Assembly (NCBI GenBank): GCA_029933755.1 | Contig: JAOZNO010000037.1 | Span: 1 to 12,561 of the forward strand | Direction of reading: 5' to 3' | Origin: Bacteroidales bacterium | GTDB taxonomy: Bacteria > Bacteroidota > Bacteroidia > Bacteroidales > NBLH01 | Length of the DNA: 12,561 nucleotides | In this document: in pieces, positions 1-7,558 of the stretch | Layout: each line of letters starts with the position of its first letter | Position numbering within the stretch: the first letter of the stretch is position 1 | The notes under the pieces: generated by a model | What the model saw: the letters and a program-made list of their open reading frames with translations, nothing else | Database searches by the model: none | What the model was told of the DNA's origin: nothing | Program-made: the position numbers and the translations under genes

Positions 1-266
1 GGAGTTATTTTCCAGCCTTCCGGAGTTTCATCAGGGTAGGTTCCCTGAATATCTATAACTTTTGGATCGTTTGAGGTATCCCCATTCCGGAATCTTTCTA
101 CAAATATTTGATACCAAATAGCATTTCTTGACCACTCAGGTACATATGAAATGTCATTTTGTTCAATTTTGTTCTCTGAGTTTGATTCCTCATTTTTTGT
201 GTTGCAGGAAAAAATGCTAATAAGTGCAAAAGCAACTATTACTATGTGAATTTTTGAATACATCAT
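1..266 (-). CDS. GH13 alpha-amylase-family lipoprotein, N-terminal part (cut by window edge)
   Basis: The first 88 codons of a gene reading leftward off the window. The product starts with a lipoprotein signal peptide: Lys5, a hydrophobic stretch at about residues 6-19, then Cys21 (I-F-S-C, a slightly atypical lipobox). An Asn/Glu/Ser-rich linker follows. From about residue 49 comes the block WYQIFVERFRNGD followed by a SNDP-like segment (here SNDPK). This is the typical start of the catalytic barrel in bacterial GH13 alpha-amylase, neopullulanase and cyclomaltodextrinase-like enzymes. Catalytic residues lie outside the window, so exact specificity is unknown. Likely role: hydrolysis of alpha-1,4-glucans at the cell envelope; the acidic residues after the Cys resemble lipoprotein export signals of Bacteroidota (inference). 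Two adjacent ATGs (266 and 263) could serve as start. A LacI-type operator lies about 100 bp upstream and the GH13/GH65 genes at the right edge suggest a shared starch function. Confidence 0.85.
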   Translation of the reverse strand, partial: MMYSKIHIVIVAFALISIFSCNTKNEESNSENKIEQNDISYVPEWSRNAIWYQIFVERFRNGDTSNDPKVIDIQGTYPDETPEGWKIT

Positions 267-592
267 TATATATATTGTTTTTGAATGTAAATCTACAAAC
301 AATATATATTTTTTTGAAAAAGGCAGGCAGATTTCGTGCATATAATCGTTGCAAACGAAATCGCAAACGTTTGCAGAAATATACGGTTTTGCAATATAAA
401 TTATACTTAAAAATTCTTTGGTGCAATTTGGTTTATCAATATTCAAAAATAACTATATCTTAGAGCCCATTATTAATTAAAATTTATTTTTTATGAAACA
501 AGCATCTTTCAAATAATTATTATTTTTTGTGTTAAATAAGTAATTATTTGTGAGATGTGGTTCCATATAGTAACTTAAAGTAATTTAAAAAT
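267..592. other. Divergent intergenic region between GH13 and peptidase genes
   Basis: 326 bp, strongly AT-rich, between two divergently transcribed genes, so it should hold both promoters. It contains the operator palindrome at 363-374. A second GCAAACG half-site lies at 351-357, and an inverted pair GATTTCG (330-336) / CGAAATC (356-362) surrounds it. For the plus-strand peptidase gene, a weak Bacteroidota-type promoter candidate is TTTG at 526-529 with TATTTGTG at 545-552; the 15-bp spacing is short, so this is tentative. For the minus-strand GH13, a weak -7-like TAGATTTA reads at 295-288. Short open frames here look like chance and no gene was recognised. Confidence 0.6.
363..374. promoter_or_regulatory. 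LacI-family operator palindrome
   Basis: GCAAACGTTTGC is a perfect 12-bp palindrome with a central CG, the form bound by LacI/GalR-family repressors (PurR, MalR and CcpA-type sites share this core). It lies 97 bp upstream of the GH13 start and 219 bp upstream of the peptidase start. A further half-site, GCAAACG, is at 351-357 in the same orientation, 12 bp away. The carbohydrate gene is the more likely target. No LacI-family gene is in the window, so the regulator is unknown; that it is maltose-responsive is inference. Confidence 0.65.
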
Positions 593-2740
593 ATGTATAT
601 GAAAAAGGGAATATTATTATTTATTGGCTTGTTTATCAGTGTTATTGCTTTTTCTCAAACAAAGCAGCTAACTATAGAAGATGCTGTTTTTGGTAGATGG
701 TATAATTTAAAAACTGAAAGCTTAAGTGGTGTTGAGTGGCGTAATAATCAAAGCTATACATTTATTGAAAAATGGTCAAGAATTGTTCAGGCTGACGCTA
801 AAACAAATAAAAAGGATACGCTAGTTAAGCTTGAAGATTTAAATAAAGTTCTTGAAGCAAGTAGTCTTCCAAAAATGAGATATATTGGAAGTTATGAGTG
901 GTATAGTAATGATGCTATTTCATTTTATGATAAGGCATACCATGTAGTTTATAATATCACTACATCAAAAGTTGAATTCTATAATACTACGGATGATAAG
1001 GCAGAAAATTTTAATTTCTGTAAAGAAAATAGCTCTGTAGCCTATACTGTTGAGAATAATTTATATATAGCTGATAAAAGTGATGCTTTGTTTATTACCA
1101 AAGATGAGGATAAAGGCATTGTTAATGGTAACCCTTACACTCATCGTCAGGAATTTGGAATTGACCAAGGAGTTTTTTGGTCACCAAAAGGTAGCTTTAT
1201 GGCTTTTTACCGCAAAGATGAAACCATGGTGGCCGATTATCCATTGGTTGACGTTGATACACGAATTGCCAGTTTGAAAAATACGAAATATCCGATGGCA
1301 GGTGAAACCAGTGAGCAGGTTACTTTAGGAGTTTACAATGTTCAGGAAGGTGAAACGGTATTTATGAAAACAAAAAAAGACGATCACTATCTGGCACGTA
1401 TATCATGGGATCCTTCTGAAAAATTTGTTTATATAGCAGAATTGAACCGGGGGCAAAATCATATGAAATTAAATAAATATGATGTAAACTCCGGTGAATT
1501 TATTCAAACTTTATTTGAAGAAAAACATCCTAAATATGTTGAACCTGAGCATGATATGATATTCATGAAAACGAAATCAAATCAGTTCTTATGGTTTAGT
1601 GAGCGTGATGGTTTTAATCACCTGTACTTGTATAATACTTCGGGGAAAGTAATGAAACAAGTAACCAAAGGTAATTGGGTTGTAACTGAATTTTTAGGCT
1701 TTGATGCGAAAGAAAAGAATGTTTTTATTGAAGCTACAAAAGAAAGTCCTATTGAACGACATATTTACAAAGTGAATATAAAAAGTGGTAAAATGCTTCA
1801 ATTAACTAAAGGGAAAGGAACACATAGTGCCAAGTTTAACCCTTCGTATAGTTATTTTGTTGATACATATTCGAGCACAACAGTTCCGGGGAAAGTAAAT
1901 ATTGTTGATGCAAATGGAAAACAAGTTAACAACCTGGTAAATGCCGCTAACCCAATGACAGAATACAAAATGGGTGAGATGAATATTGGTACTTTAAAGG
2001 CAGCTGATGGAAAAACTGATTTATACTACAGAATGATTAAACCCGTTGATTTTGACCCAAATAAGAAATACCCTGTTGTGGTTTATGTTTACGGTGGGCC
2101 TCATGCTCAATTAGTTAGTGATACATGGTTGGGGGGGACTGGCCTTTGGGATTTTTATATGGCGCAAAAGGGTTATATAATGTTTACTTTAGATAACCGT
2201 GGTTCTGCAAATAGGGGTTTAGAGTTTGAAAATGTGATTCATCGGCAATGTGGCCAAAACGAAATGCTGGATCAAATGAAGGGTGTTGAGTATTTAAAAA
2301 GTCTGCCTTATGTTGATCAGGATAGGATAGGAGTAGATGGTTGGAGTTATGGTGGTTTTATGACTACTTCTTTGATGGTAAATTATCCTGAAACTTTTAA
2401 AGTAGGTGCAGCCGGTGGGCCGGTAATTGATTGGAAGTACTACGAAGTAATGTATGGAGAGCGTTATATGGATACTCCACAAGAAAATCCTGAAGGCTAC
2501 AAGAAAACAAGCTTACTGGGGCAGGCTGATAAATTAAAAGGACGATTGTTAATTATTCACGGAACTGTTGATGGGACAGTAGTTTGGCAAAACAGTCTTA
2601 GTTTTGTTAAGGAATGTGTTTCAAAAGGTGTTCAATTAGATTACTTTGTTTACCCGGGACACGAACATAATGTTAGAGGAAGAGACAGAGTCCATTTAAT
2701 GCAAAAAATTACACAGTATTTTGATGATTTTTTGAAATAA
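593..2740 (+). CDS. Secreted S9B prolyl dipeptidyl-peptidase (DPP IV/PtpA type)
   Basis: A 715-residue serine peptidase that should remove N-terminal dipeptides or tripeptides ending in proline from peptides in the periplasm or at the cell surface. An N-terminal signal peptide (about residues 3-22, ending AFSQ) is followed by the beta-propeller region to about residue 460 and then the alpha/beta-hydrolase domain. The catalytic triad is visible: Ser585 in GWSYGG, Asp660 in HGTVDGTV and His692 in GHEHN. Tyr500 in VYGGP matches the oxyanion-hole tyrosine. The loop HRQEFG (184-189), followed by FWSPKG, is the usual Bacteroidota S9B counterpart of the DPP IV glutamate loop that binds the peptide N-terminus; only Glu187 is seen as acid. 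Length fits DPP IV and prolyl tripeptidyl peptidases (about 710-740 residues). ATG 593 and ATG 599 are both possible starts; 599 gives a cleaner signal peptide beginning MKKG. It is monocistronic by context. Confidence 0.93.
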   Translation: MYMKKGILLFIGLFISVIAFSQTKQLTIEDAVFGRWYNLKTESLSGVEWRNNQSYTFIEKWSRIVQADAKTNKKDTLVKLEDLNKVLEASSLPKMRYIGSYEWYSNDAISFYDKAYHVVYNITTSKVEFYNTTDDKAENFNFCKENSSVAYTVENNLYIADKSDALFITKDEDKGIVNGNPYTHRQEFGIDQGVFWSPKGSFMAFYRKDETMVADYPLVDVDTRIASLKNTKYPMAGETSEQVTLGVYNVQEGETVFMKTKKDDHYLARISWDPSEKFVYIAELNRGQNHMKLNKYDVNSGEFIQTLFEEKHPKYVEPEHDMIFMKTKSNQFLWFSERDGFNHLYLYNTSGKVMKQVTKGNWVVTEFLGFDAKEKNVFIEATKESPIERHIYKVNIKSGKMLQLTKGKGTHSAKFNPSYSYFVDTYSSTTVPGKVNIVDANGKQVNNLVNAANPMTEYKMGEMNIGTLKAADGKTDLYYRMIKPVDFDPNKKYPVVVYVYGGPHAQLVSDTWLGGTGLWDFYMAQKGYIMFTLDNRGSANRGLEFENVIHRQCGQNEMLDQMKGVEYLKSLPYVDQDRIGVDGWSYGGFMTTSLMVNYPETFKVGAAGGPVIDWKYYEVMYGERYMDTPQENPEGYKKTSLLGQADKLKGRLLIIHGTVDGTVVWQNSLSFVKECVSKGVQLDYFVYPGHEHNVRGRDRVHLMQKITQYFDDFLK

Positions 2741-2746
2741 CCTAAT

Positions 2747-2833
2747 TTAGCAAGTCAGAGCCTCACTCTGCTAACAACTAGTATGTTAGTATCGATTTTG
2801 GTTCACTTTAATTCTACAAGTGAGACTCTGACT
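2747..2833. repeat. Nested inverted-repeat element downstream of the peptidase gene
   Basis: Two 14-bp arms, AGTCAGAGCCTCAC (2753-2766) and GTGAGACTCTGACT (2820-2833), are complementary at 13 of 14 positions around a 53-bp loop. Inside the loop, CTAACA (2771-2776) pairs with TGTTAG (2784-2789). An alternative local hairpin is also possible: CAGAG (2756-2760) with CTCTG (2766-2770), extended by TTAG/CTAA. This excludes the long stem. There is no T-tract after any stem, so it is not a standard terminator. A related 16-mer to 2824-2839 recurs 100 bp on at 2924-2939 with 12 matches. It may be a dispersed palindromic repeat, a decayed mobile-element end or a structured RNA. Confidence 0.55.
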
Positions 2834-2948
2834 ATAAGGCTTATATTGGCAATTTCAGGAATAAAGAAAATCGTGAAACAGATAAAAATAACAAAAACGC
2901 TGACTTTATACGCACACTACATAGAGTCTGTCTATAAAATCAGGAGTT

Positions 2949-2956
2949 TACTTTTG
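2949..2956 (+). promoter_or_regulatory. Candidate -7 promoter element for the cysteine-cluster gene
   Basis: TACTTTTG matches the Bacteroidota sigma-ABfr -7 consensus TAnnTTTG exactly. A weak -33 candidate, TCTG at 2927-2930, lies 18 bp upstream. Transcription would begin near 2963 and give a leader of about 75 nt before the start at 3038. The match is short, so chance is possible in AT-rich DNA. Confidence 0.4.
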
Positions 2957-3037
2957 TAAATGACTGATTTGAAAGACAAGCATAACAAAGAAATCGGACA
3001 TTATGGACAAACACTTAAATAATTTACATATTACCAA

Positions 3038-3538
3038 ATGGAAAACTTTTTTGAAGAATGGTTAAAAAGGAAAGATAAGGCTGTAAAAGAAAATAAAAAG
3101 TTCCTAAAAAAAATATCAAAATCAAATGAAAAGAAACTAAATCCGATTGTTGATGAAATTCATAATTTGGTATTTGAAAAAATAGATTGTTTATCTTGTG
3201 CAAACTGCTGTAAAAGTATACCACCAATTGTAAATGAAACGGATGCAAAAAGGGTTTCAAAATTTCTTGGTATGAAGATAACTGCTTTTAAAGATGAGTA
3301 CCTAAGGATGGACGAAGATGGAGATATGGTTATGAATCTATCTCCATGTCCGTTCCTTGATATGGATGACAACAAATGCCAAATTTATGAAGTAAGGCCA
3401 AAAGCATGTCGCGAATACCCGCATACAGATAATTACCAGTTTGTTAAAAATAAAAAACTACATGCCATAAATGCGCAATATTGTCCTGCTGTATTTTATA
3501 TTTTGGAAAAACTAAAGGAGGATTATCCTAAAATATGA
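3038..3538 (+). CDS. YkgJ-type CxxCxxCC cysteine-cluster protein
   Basis: A 166-residue soluble protein of the YkgJ/UPF0153 family, whose members are thought to bind zinc or an iron-sulfur cluster; the biochemical role is not established. A Lys/Glu-rich N-terminal helix (residues 1-40) precedes the signature CLSCANCC (Cys51, Cys54, Cys57, Cys58). Further conserved cysteines are Cys104 in SPCPFL, Cys114 in NKCQIY and Cys124 in RPKACREYP. Cys149 lies near the end. The eight cysteines and the C-x-IY-x-x-RP-x-x-C spacing are diagnostic. No signal peptide or membrane segment is seen, so it is probably cytoplasmic. It starts about 300 bp after the peptidase stop and has a promoter candidate of its own at 2949, so co-transcription with the peptidase is doubtful. 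It converges on the minus-strand signalling operon, 44 bp away, with no clear terminator between them. Confidence 0.9.
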   Translation: MENFFEEWLKRKDKAVKENKKFLKKISKSNEKKLNPIVDEIHNLVFEKIDCLSCANCCKSIPPIVNETDAKRVSKFLGMKITAFKDEYLRMDEDGDMVMNLSPCPFLDMDDNKCQIYEVRPKACREYPHTDNYQFVKNKKLHAINAQYCPAVFYILEKLKEDYPKI

Positions 3539-3582
3539 ACGGTTAATTATGTGATATTTAGTCTATTGGGTTGAATTTGATT

Positions 3583-4878
3583 TCATACTTTTATGCCAAT
3601 AATTATAATGTCATCTGTTTGTGGATAGGAGCTTTTCCATTCAAAGAATCTTTCTTTAATTGCTTTTTTTTGTGCTTTAAGGGGTTGGTGATGAATCTCT
3701 AAAAGCAATGATTTAAATTGTTTCATCATAAACTTTTTATTAGATACACCTCCAAATTGATCGGTATAACCATCTGAGAAGATATAAAGCATATCATCCT
3801 TTTCAAGATTTAAATCAGTTTTACTGAAGGTTGTATTATGTTTAAAATGGAAACCCACAGGCATACGATCTGCTTTATGGGTGTATAATTCATTATTCCT
3901 TATAATTAGCAATGGATTGTATGCACCCGAAAATTGTAGGGTCATTTCAACCCGATCAATAATAAGCAAGCTTAAATCCATCCCATCTTTCAGTTCGCCT
4001 TTATTATTTGTCTGATGAAGCGACTTTATAATAGAATCTTTTAATTTATTTAGGATAAGGTCTGATTGTACAATGTTTTGGTGATTAACAATATCATCAA
4101 GCATTGAAATGCCCAGCATACTCATAAAAGCACCGGGTACACCATGCCCCGTACAATCAGCAGCAACAATTATTGATTTATTACCCTTTTGTGTAAACCA
4201 ATAAAAATCACCACTTACAATATCTTTTGGTTGATAAAATATAAAATATCCGGGTAGTAGTTTTGAAATTTCAGCTTCTAAGGGGAGAATTGCCTTTTGT
4301 ATACGTTTTGCATACTCAATACTACTCGTGATTTCTTCATTTTTTAATTCAATAAGCCTTTTTTGTTCAACTACTTTTTTTGTCCTTTCAATTACACGCT
4401 TTTCAAGATTCTCATTAGCATCTTGTAACTCTTCTACCAATTTTTTAAGTTCAATACTTTGTTCCTCAATTTTTTTATTTTTCTGATAACTTTTAATTGC
4501 TTCTTTAATAGTCATATTTAAATCTACTTCATCCCATGGTTTTGCAATAAAACGATACAATTTAGCATTGTTTACCGCTTTCCCAACTGATGTAACATCA
4601 GCTTGTCCGGTTAGCATAATCGTACGGGTATCTTTTGAAGTTTTGTACACAAATTCTAAAAATTCATCACCTTTCATTCCTGGCATAATCTGATCAGATA
4701 TTACCAGTGGGATTTCAATAGAATCAGCCTTTAATTCGTTAAATATTTCCATGCCCTCTTCACCGCTTTCAGCAAGTTCAATCTCATATAAGTCACCTAA
4801 ATCCCTTTTTAACTGGGTTCTTAGACTTTGCAAAATAATCATTTCATCATCAACTAATATAATTGCAGATTTTTTCAT
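3583..4878 (-). CDS. Response regulator with PP2C/SpoIIE-type phosphatase output
   Basis: A 431-residue two-domain regulator. The receiver domain (about 1-125) has the acidic pair Asp10/Asp11, phospho-acceptor Asp62 in ISDQIMP, Thr90 in LTGQ and Lys113 in AKPW. A charged coiled coil (about 134-190) links it to a PP2C-family Ser/Thr phosphatase domain of the RsbU/SpoIIE kind. Metal-site motifs there are SGDFYW (Asp224), AADCTGHG (Asp241), FSDGYTD (Asp369) and TDDI (Asp422/Asp423). The known role of such proteins is phosphorylation-controlled dephosphorylation of an anti-sigma-factor antagonist or similar STAS protein. No STAS, anti-sigma or sigma gene is in the window, so the substrate is unknown. 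It is the last gene of a three-gene operon, 29 bp after the stand-alone receiver. The receiver closely resembles that neighbour, suggesting tandem duplication. No residue expected for catalysis is obviously missing. Confidence 0.93.
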   Translation of the reverse strand: MKKSAIILVDDEMIILQSLRTQLKRDLGDLYEIELAESGEEGMEIFNELKADSIEIPLVISDQIMPGMKGDEFLEFVYKTSKDTRTIMLTGQADVTSVGKAVNNAKLYRFIAKPWDEVDLNMTIKEAIKSYQKNKKIEEQSIELKKLVEELQDANENLEKRVIERTKKVVEQKRLIELKNEEITSSIEYAKRIQKAILPLEAEISKLLPGYFIFYQPKDIVSGDFYWFTQKGNKSIIVAADCTGHGVPGAFMSMLGISMLDDIVNHQNIVQSDLILNKLKDSIIKSLHQTNNKGELKDGMDLSLLIIDRVEMTLQFSGAYNPLLIIRNNELYTHKADRMPVGFHFKHNTTFSKTDLNLEKDDMLYIFSDGYTDQFGGVSNKKFMMKQFKSLLLEIHHQPLKAQKKAIKERFFEWKSSYPQTDDIIIIGIKV

Positions 4879-4907
4879 AGGTTTGAAATTAGGCTTATTC
4901 TTAAATA

Positions 4908-5291
4908 CTACAAATTGCTTTCAATGGCATCAAATAACTGTTCGTTTTTCCAAGGTTTATTAATAAATTTATTTATTCGGGCATACTTTTTTGCTTTATC
5001 TACAGCTTTCATATTTGCTTGTCCCGATAGCATAATTTTAATAATATCAGGATGCTTATTGTGTACTTTAATTAAAAACTCATCACCTTTCATATTGGGC
5101 ATTAACCAGTCTGAAATAATCACAATGGTTTTAATATCATCAGATAAAAGTTCATCTAAGATTTCCAGTCCTTCTTCACCACTTTCTGCCAATTCATATA
5201 TGTAATTATCACCATATCTTTCTTTTAATTGCGTTTTTAATGCATCTAAAATTATTTTCTCATCATCTACACATATAATTGCTTTCTCCAT
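4908..5291 (-). CDS. Stand-alone receiver-domain response regulator
   Basis: A 127-residue single-domain response regulator with no output domain. Visible receiver residues are Asp9/Asp10, phospho-acceptor Asp61 in ISDWLMP, Ser89 in LSGQ (Ser in place of the usual Thr) and Lys112 in NKPW. It shares long stretches with the receiver of the following phosphatase protein, including VDDE-x-IIL, TQLK and LAESGEEG. The two thus look like recent paralogues. It lies between the histidine-kinase gene (38 bp upstream) and the receiver-phosphatase gene (29 bp downstream), which makes it part of one transcription unit. Possible roles are a phosphate sink that tunes the phosphatase regulator, a phosphorelay intermediate, or a regulator acting by protein contact. 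The sequence does not decide between these. Confidence 0.93.
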   Translation of the reverse strand: MEKAIICVDDEKIILDALKTQLKERYGDNYIYELAESGEEGLEILDELLSDDIKTIVIISDWLMPNMKGDEFLIKVHNKHPDIIKIMLSGQANMKAVDKAKKYARINKFINKPWKNEQLFDAIESNL

Positions 5292-5329
5292 AACCTTTAT
5301 TTTAACTAAATAAACCTATTTCTAAATCA

Positions 5330-7333
5330 TCAACTAATTGGTAAGTTCACATAAAAAGTAGTACCCACTCCCTCTTTGCTTTTAAATGTTATTGTTCCTT
5401 TATGCTTTTCAACTATTTTACGGATAATATCCAAGCCTAGTCCGGTTCCTTCACCCTCCGCTTTTGTGGTATAAAATGGTACAAAAATCTTATCCTGAAT
5501 ATCTTTAGGTATTCCCTTACCTGTATCGGTAAACGAAATTAAAATAGCATTTTTTTCTTTTTTTGCCGTAATACTTAATTTTCCTTTACTATCCATTGCC
5601 TGTATCGCATTGTGTATAATATTAGTCCAAACCTGGCTTAATTCATCGGGGAAGCATTTTATTTCAGGTAAGTCTTCAAATTTACGCTCTACAATAATAC
5701 CCTGCTTTAATTGATTATGGTATATTGTTAATACAGTTTCAATATTATTTGCAACATTACTCATTACCATTTCTTCATTTTGGGTGGTATAGGAATAACT
5801 TTTTAGCGCAAAAATAATTTTTGATGCTCTATCAACAGCTATTTTTATATTCTGTCCGTTTTTATTTTGGATAATTAAATAGTAAGCAGTTTTCAATATC
5901 ATATCTACATGTTTACTATTAAACAGAGGAAGAAATTTTGCTTCAATTTCATGTATCCCAATATCCGTTAATGAGTCAGCTATACTACGATGTTTTTCGA
6001 CCTTGAAATTTTCAAGTTGTACTCTCAATCGTTTTTTTATTGCTCGTTCTTCTCTTGATGTAAAGTGTCGCGTATTTTGCATTCCCTCAGCCATTAAATC
6101 AGTAAACAACTTAAATTCTTTTTCATTTAAGGTTTTAACTAATTCCGGAATCATTAAAATAGCATTCGACGATGATTCAAGCACAGTACCTATTGATGAT
6201 TTTATTGCACCTAAAGGAGTATTTAATTCATGAGCAATTCCTGCAATCAATTGACCTAAAGAAGCCATTTTTTCAGTTTGAACAAGCTGATCCTGTGTAT
6301 TTTTTAGGTGATCAAAAGCGGTTGTCAGTTCTTTATTCTTTTTATTTAATTCACTTGCCTGTAATTCAATCTTGTATTTTTGTTGATTTAGTAAAGTGTG
6401 CTGCTTCTTTTTAACAAAATATCCCCAAAGGGCAAATGTTAGAAGAATAAATATCAATATGGCAAAACCTCCAAATAAGTATTTTATTAAATCCAGGTAT
6501 TTAATCCTTTTTTCTTTCCTTTTAATTTCTGCCGTCTTATTTTTGATATCTTCATCTAATAATACTTTCTCAGATTTAAACTTATTTGCTGATTCAAATA
6601 TATTGAGTATAATTGTTGTAATTGAGTAATCAATTTCAATAATGGTTGAACGCTTAAGGTCTTTTTTATATGCTTCTTTGAAAGCTATAAAATCTTCGTA
6701 AAATGTGTTTAGGTCTGGATCATTTTCTTTAATTTCTTTATATTTGTTTGTTATATTTTTAATGCTGTCCATCATATACATCGTAGAATACTCCTTATAC
6801 TTAAGATTATTTCCATTTTCGTTATATGCGGAAATGAGTAGCTCCAAGGCTATTTTAGAATCTACAGTATCTCTTTTATAGCGTAATGCCAAAGCTTGTT
6901 GAGCAATTTCAATTACTTTATCGTAATTTTTTTGTTGTAAATAGATATCACAAAGTACAATTTTATAATTAAAACGGATGCTAACATGCTTGCCGGCACT
7001 ATCCGCCCAAAAAATAGTTTGTTTTAAATAGTTAATTTTATTTTCATTTAGTGTATCATCTTGGTGGTGTAAATAAATATTTTCATAAGCTTTAAACTTA
7101 GTTTTAGGATTTTTTGTATATTTTATTGCATCCTTATAGTATTTCAAAGCATTTTTTCGATTTAGTCCCCAATATCTATCAGCAAGATTATAGTAGGCCT
7201 TTGCAGCTTTTTCAGGATTTTCATTTTTATATCCATCAATTTTTTTTAATTCGTCTATTTCATACTTGCTTTGCCCTAGCAAAAAATTAGAAATAAATAT
7301 TACTAATAGAAAAGAAATAATTATTCTGTACAT
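5330..7333 (-). CDS. Membrane sensor histidine kinase with periplasmic TPR-like domain
   Basis: A 667-residue hybrid of a helical sensor and a kinase. Residues 1-20 form a signal peptide or N-terminal anchor (FLLGQ). Residues about 38-250 are helical, with TPR-like repeats (for example AAKAYYNLADRYW, NALKYYKDAIKY), and are probably periplasmic. A single membrane segment lies at about 286-306, followed by a coiled coil (310-355). The H-box has His368 in GIAHELNTPLGA. The ATPase domain shows the N-box with Asn575 (NIIHNAIQAM), Asp603 in DTGKGI, FVPFYTTK, and the glycine-rich GEGTGLGL. His368 to Asn575 is 207 residues, about twice the usual distance. The extra part ends in a segment AVDRASKIIFALKSYSY (500-516). 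It is first in an operon with the two receivers and is their likely phosphate donor. The 225-bp upstream region should hold the promoter, but no convincing one was seen. Confidence 0.92.
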   Translation of the reverse strand: MYRIIISFLLVIFISNFLLGQSKYEIDELKKIDGYKNENPEKAAKAYYNLADRYWGLNRKNALKYYKDAIKYTKNPKTKFKAYENIYLHHQDDTLNENKINYLKQTIFWADSAGKHVSIRFNYKIVLCDIYLQQKNYDKVIEIAQQALALRYKRDTVDSKIALELLISAYNENGNNLKYKEYSTMYMMDSIKNITNKYKEIKENDPDLNTFYEDFIAFKEAYKKDLKRSTIIEIDYSITTIILNIFESANKFKSEKVLLDEDIKNKTAEIKRKEKRIKYLDLIKYLFGGFAILIFILLTFALWGYFVKKKQHTLLNQQKYKIELQASELNKKNKELTTAFDHLKNTQDQLVQTEKMASLGQLIAGIAHELNTPLGAIKSSIGTVLESSSNAILMIPELVKTLNEKEFKLFTDLMAEGMQNTRHFTSREERAIKKRLRVQLENFKVEKHRSIADSLTDIGIHEIEAKFLPLFNSKHVDMILKTAYYLIIQNKNGQNIKIAVDRASKIIFALKSYSYTTQNEEMVMSNVANNIETVLTIYHNQLKQGIIVERKFEDLPEIKCFPDELSQVWTNIIHNAIQAMDSKGKLSITAKKEKNAILISFTDTGKGIPKDIQDKIFVPFYTTKAEGEGTGLGLDIIRKIVEKHKGTITFKSKEGVGTTFYVNLPIS

Positions 7334-7558
7334 TTTGTAAATTATATGTTAAACAGTATTCCTGCTTAAAGTTATAAAAAAAATCATGTATTTATAAAAA
7401 ATGTAATAAAATATTTAAGTTGTATATAATGAGGTGTTTGCGTAGAGTATTCTTGTGGTTTAAAGCTGTAAATTTTTTATCCACAGTATTATCCAGGTTA
7501 AAAGTAATGAGATTTTGATAAACATAATATTTGCAATTACTATTCAGAAAGAGTCTGT

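Noticed and set aside
224..463. Overlapping short open frames on both strands in the left intergenic region
   Set aside because: The plus-strand frame overlaps the GH13 signal-peptide region and crosses the operator. Its composition is that of random AT-rich DNA and there is no recognisable domain.
2960..3022. A 20-codon open frame (starts MTDLKDKHNKEIG) that faintly recalls the N-terminus of YraN-type proteins
   Set aside because: It is too short, coincides with the expected transcription start of the downstream gene, and has no further matching sequence after its stop. At most a gene remnant.
7477..7497. Perfect DnaA-box 9-mer TTATCCACA (7477-7485) and a partial copy TTATCCAGG (7489-7497) upstream of the kinase gene, raising the idea of an origin
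   Set aside because: Only one perfect box is present here, and the same 9-mer also occurs inside the MBOAT coding region (8841-8849). There is no box cluster and no dnaA or dnaN neighbour.
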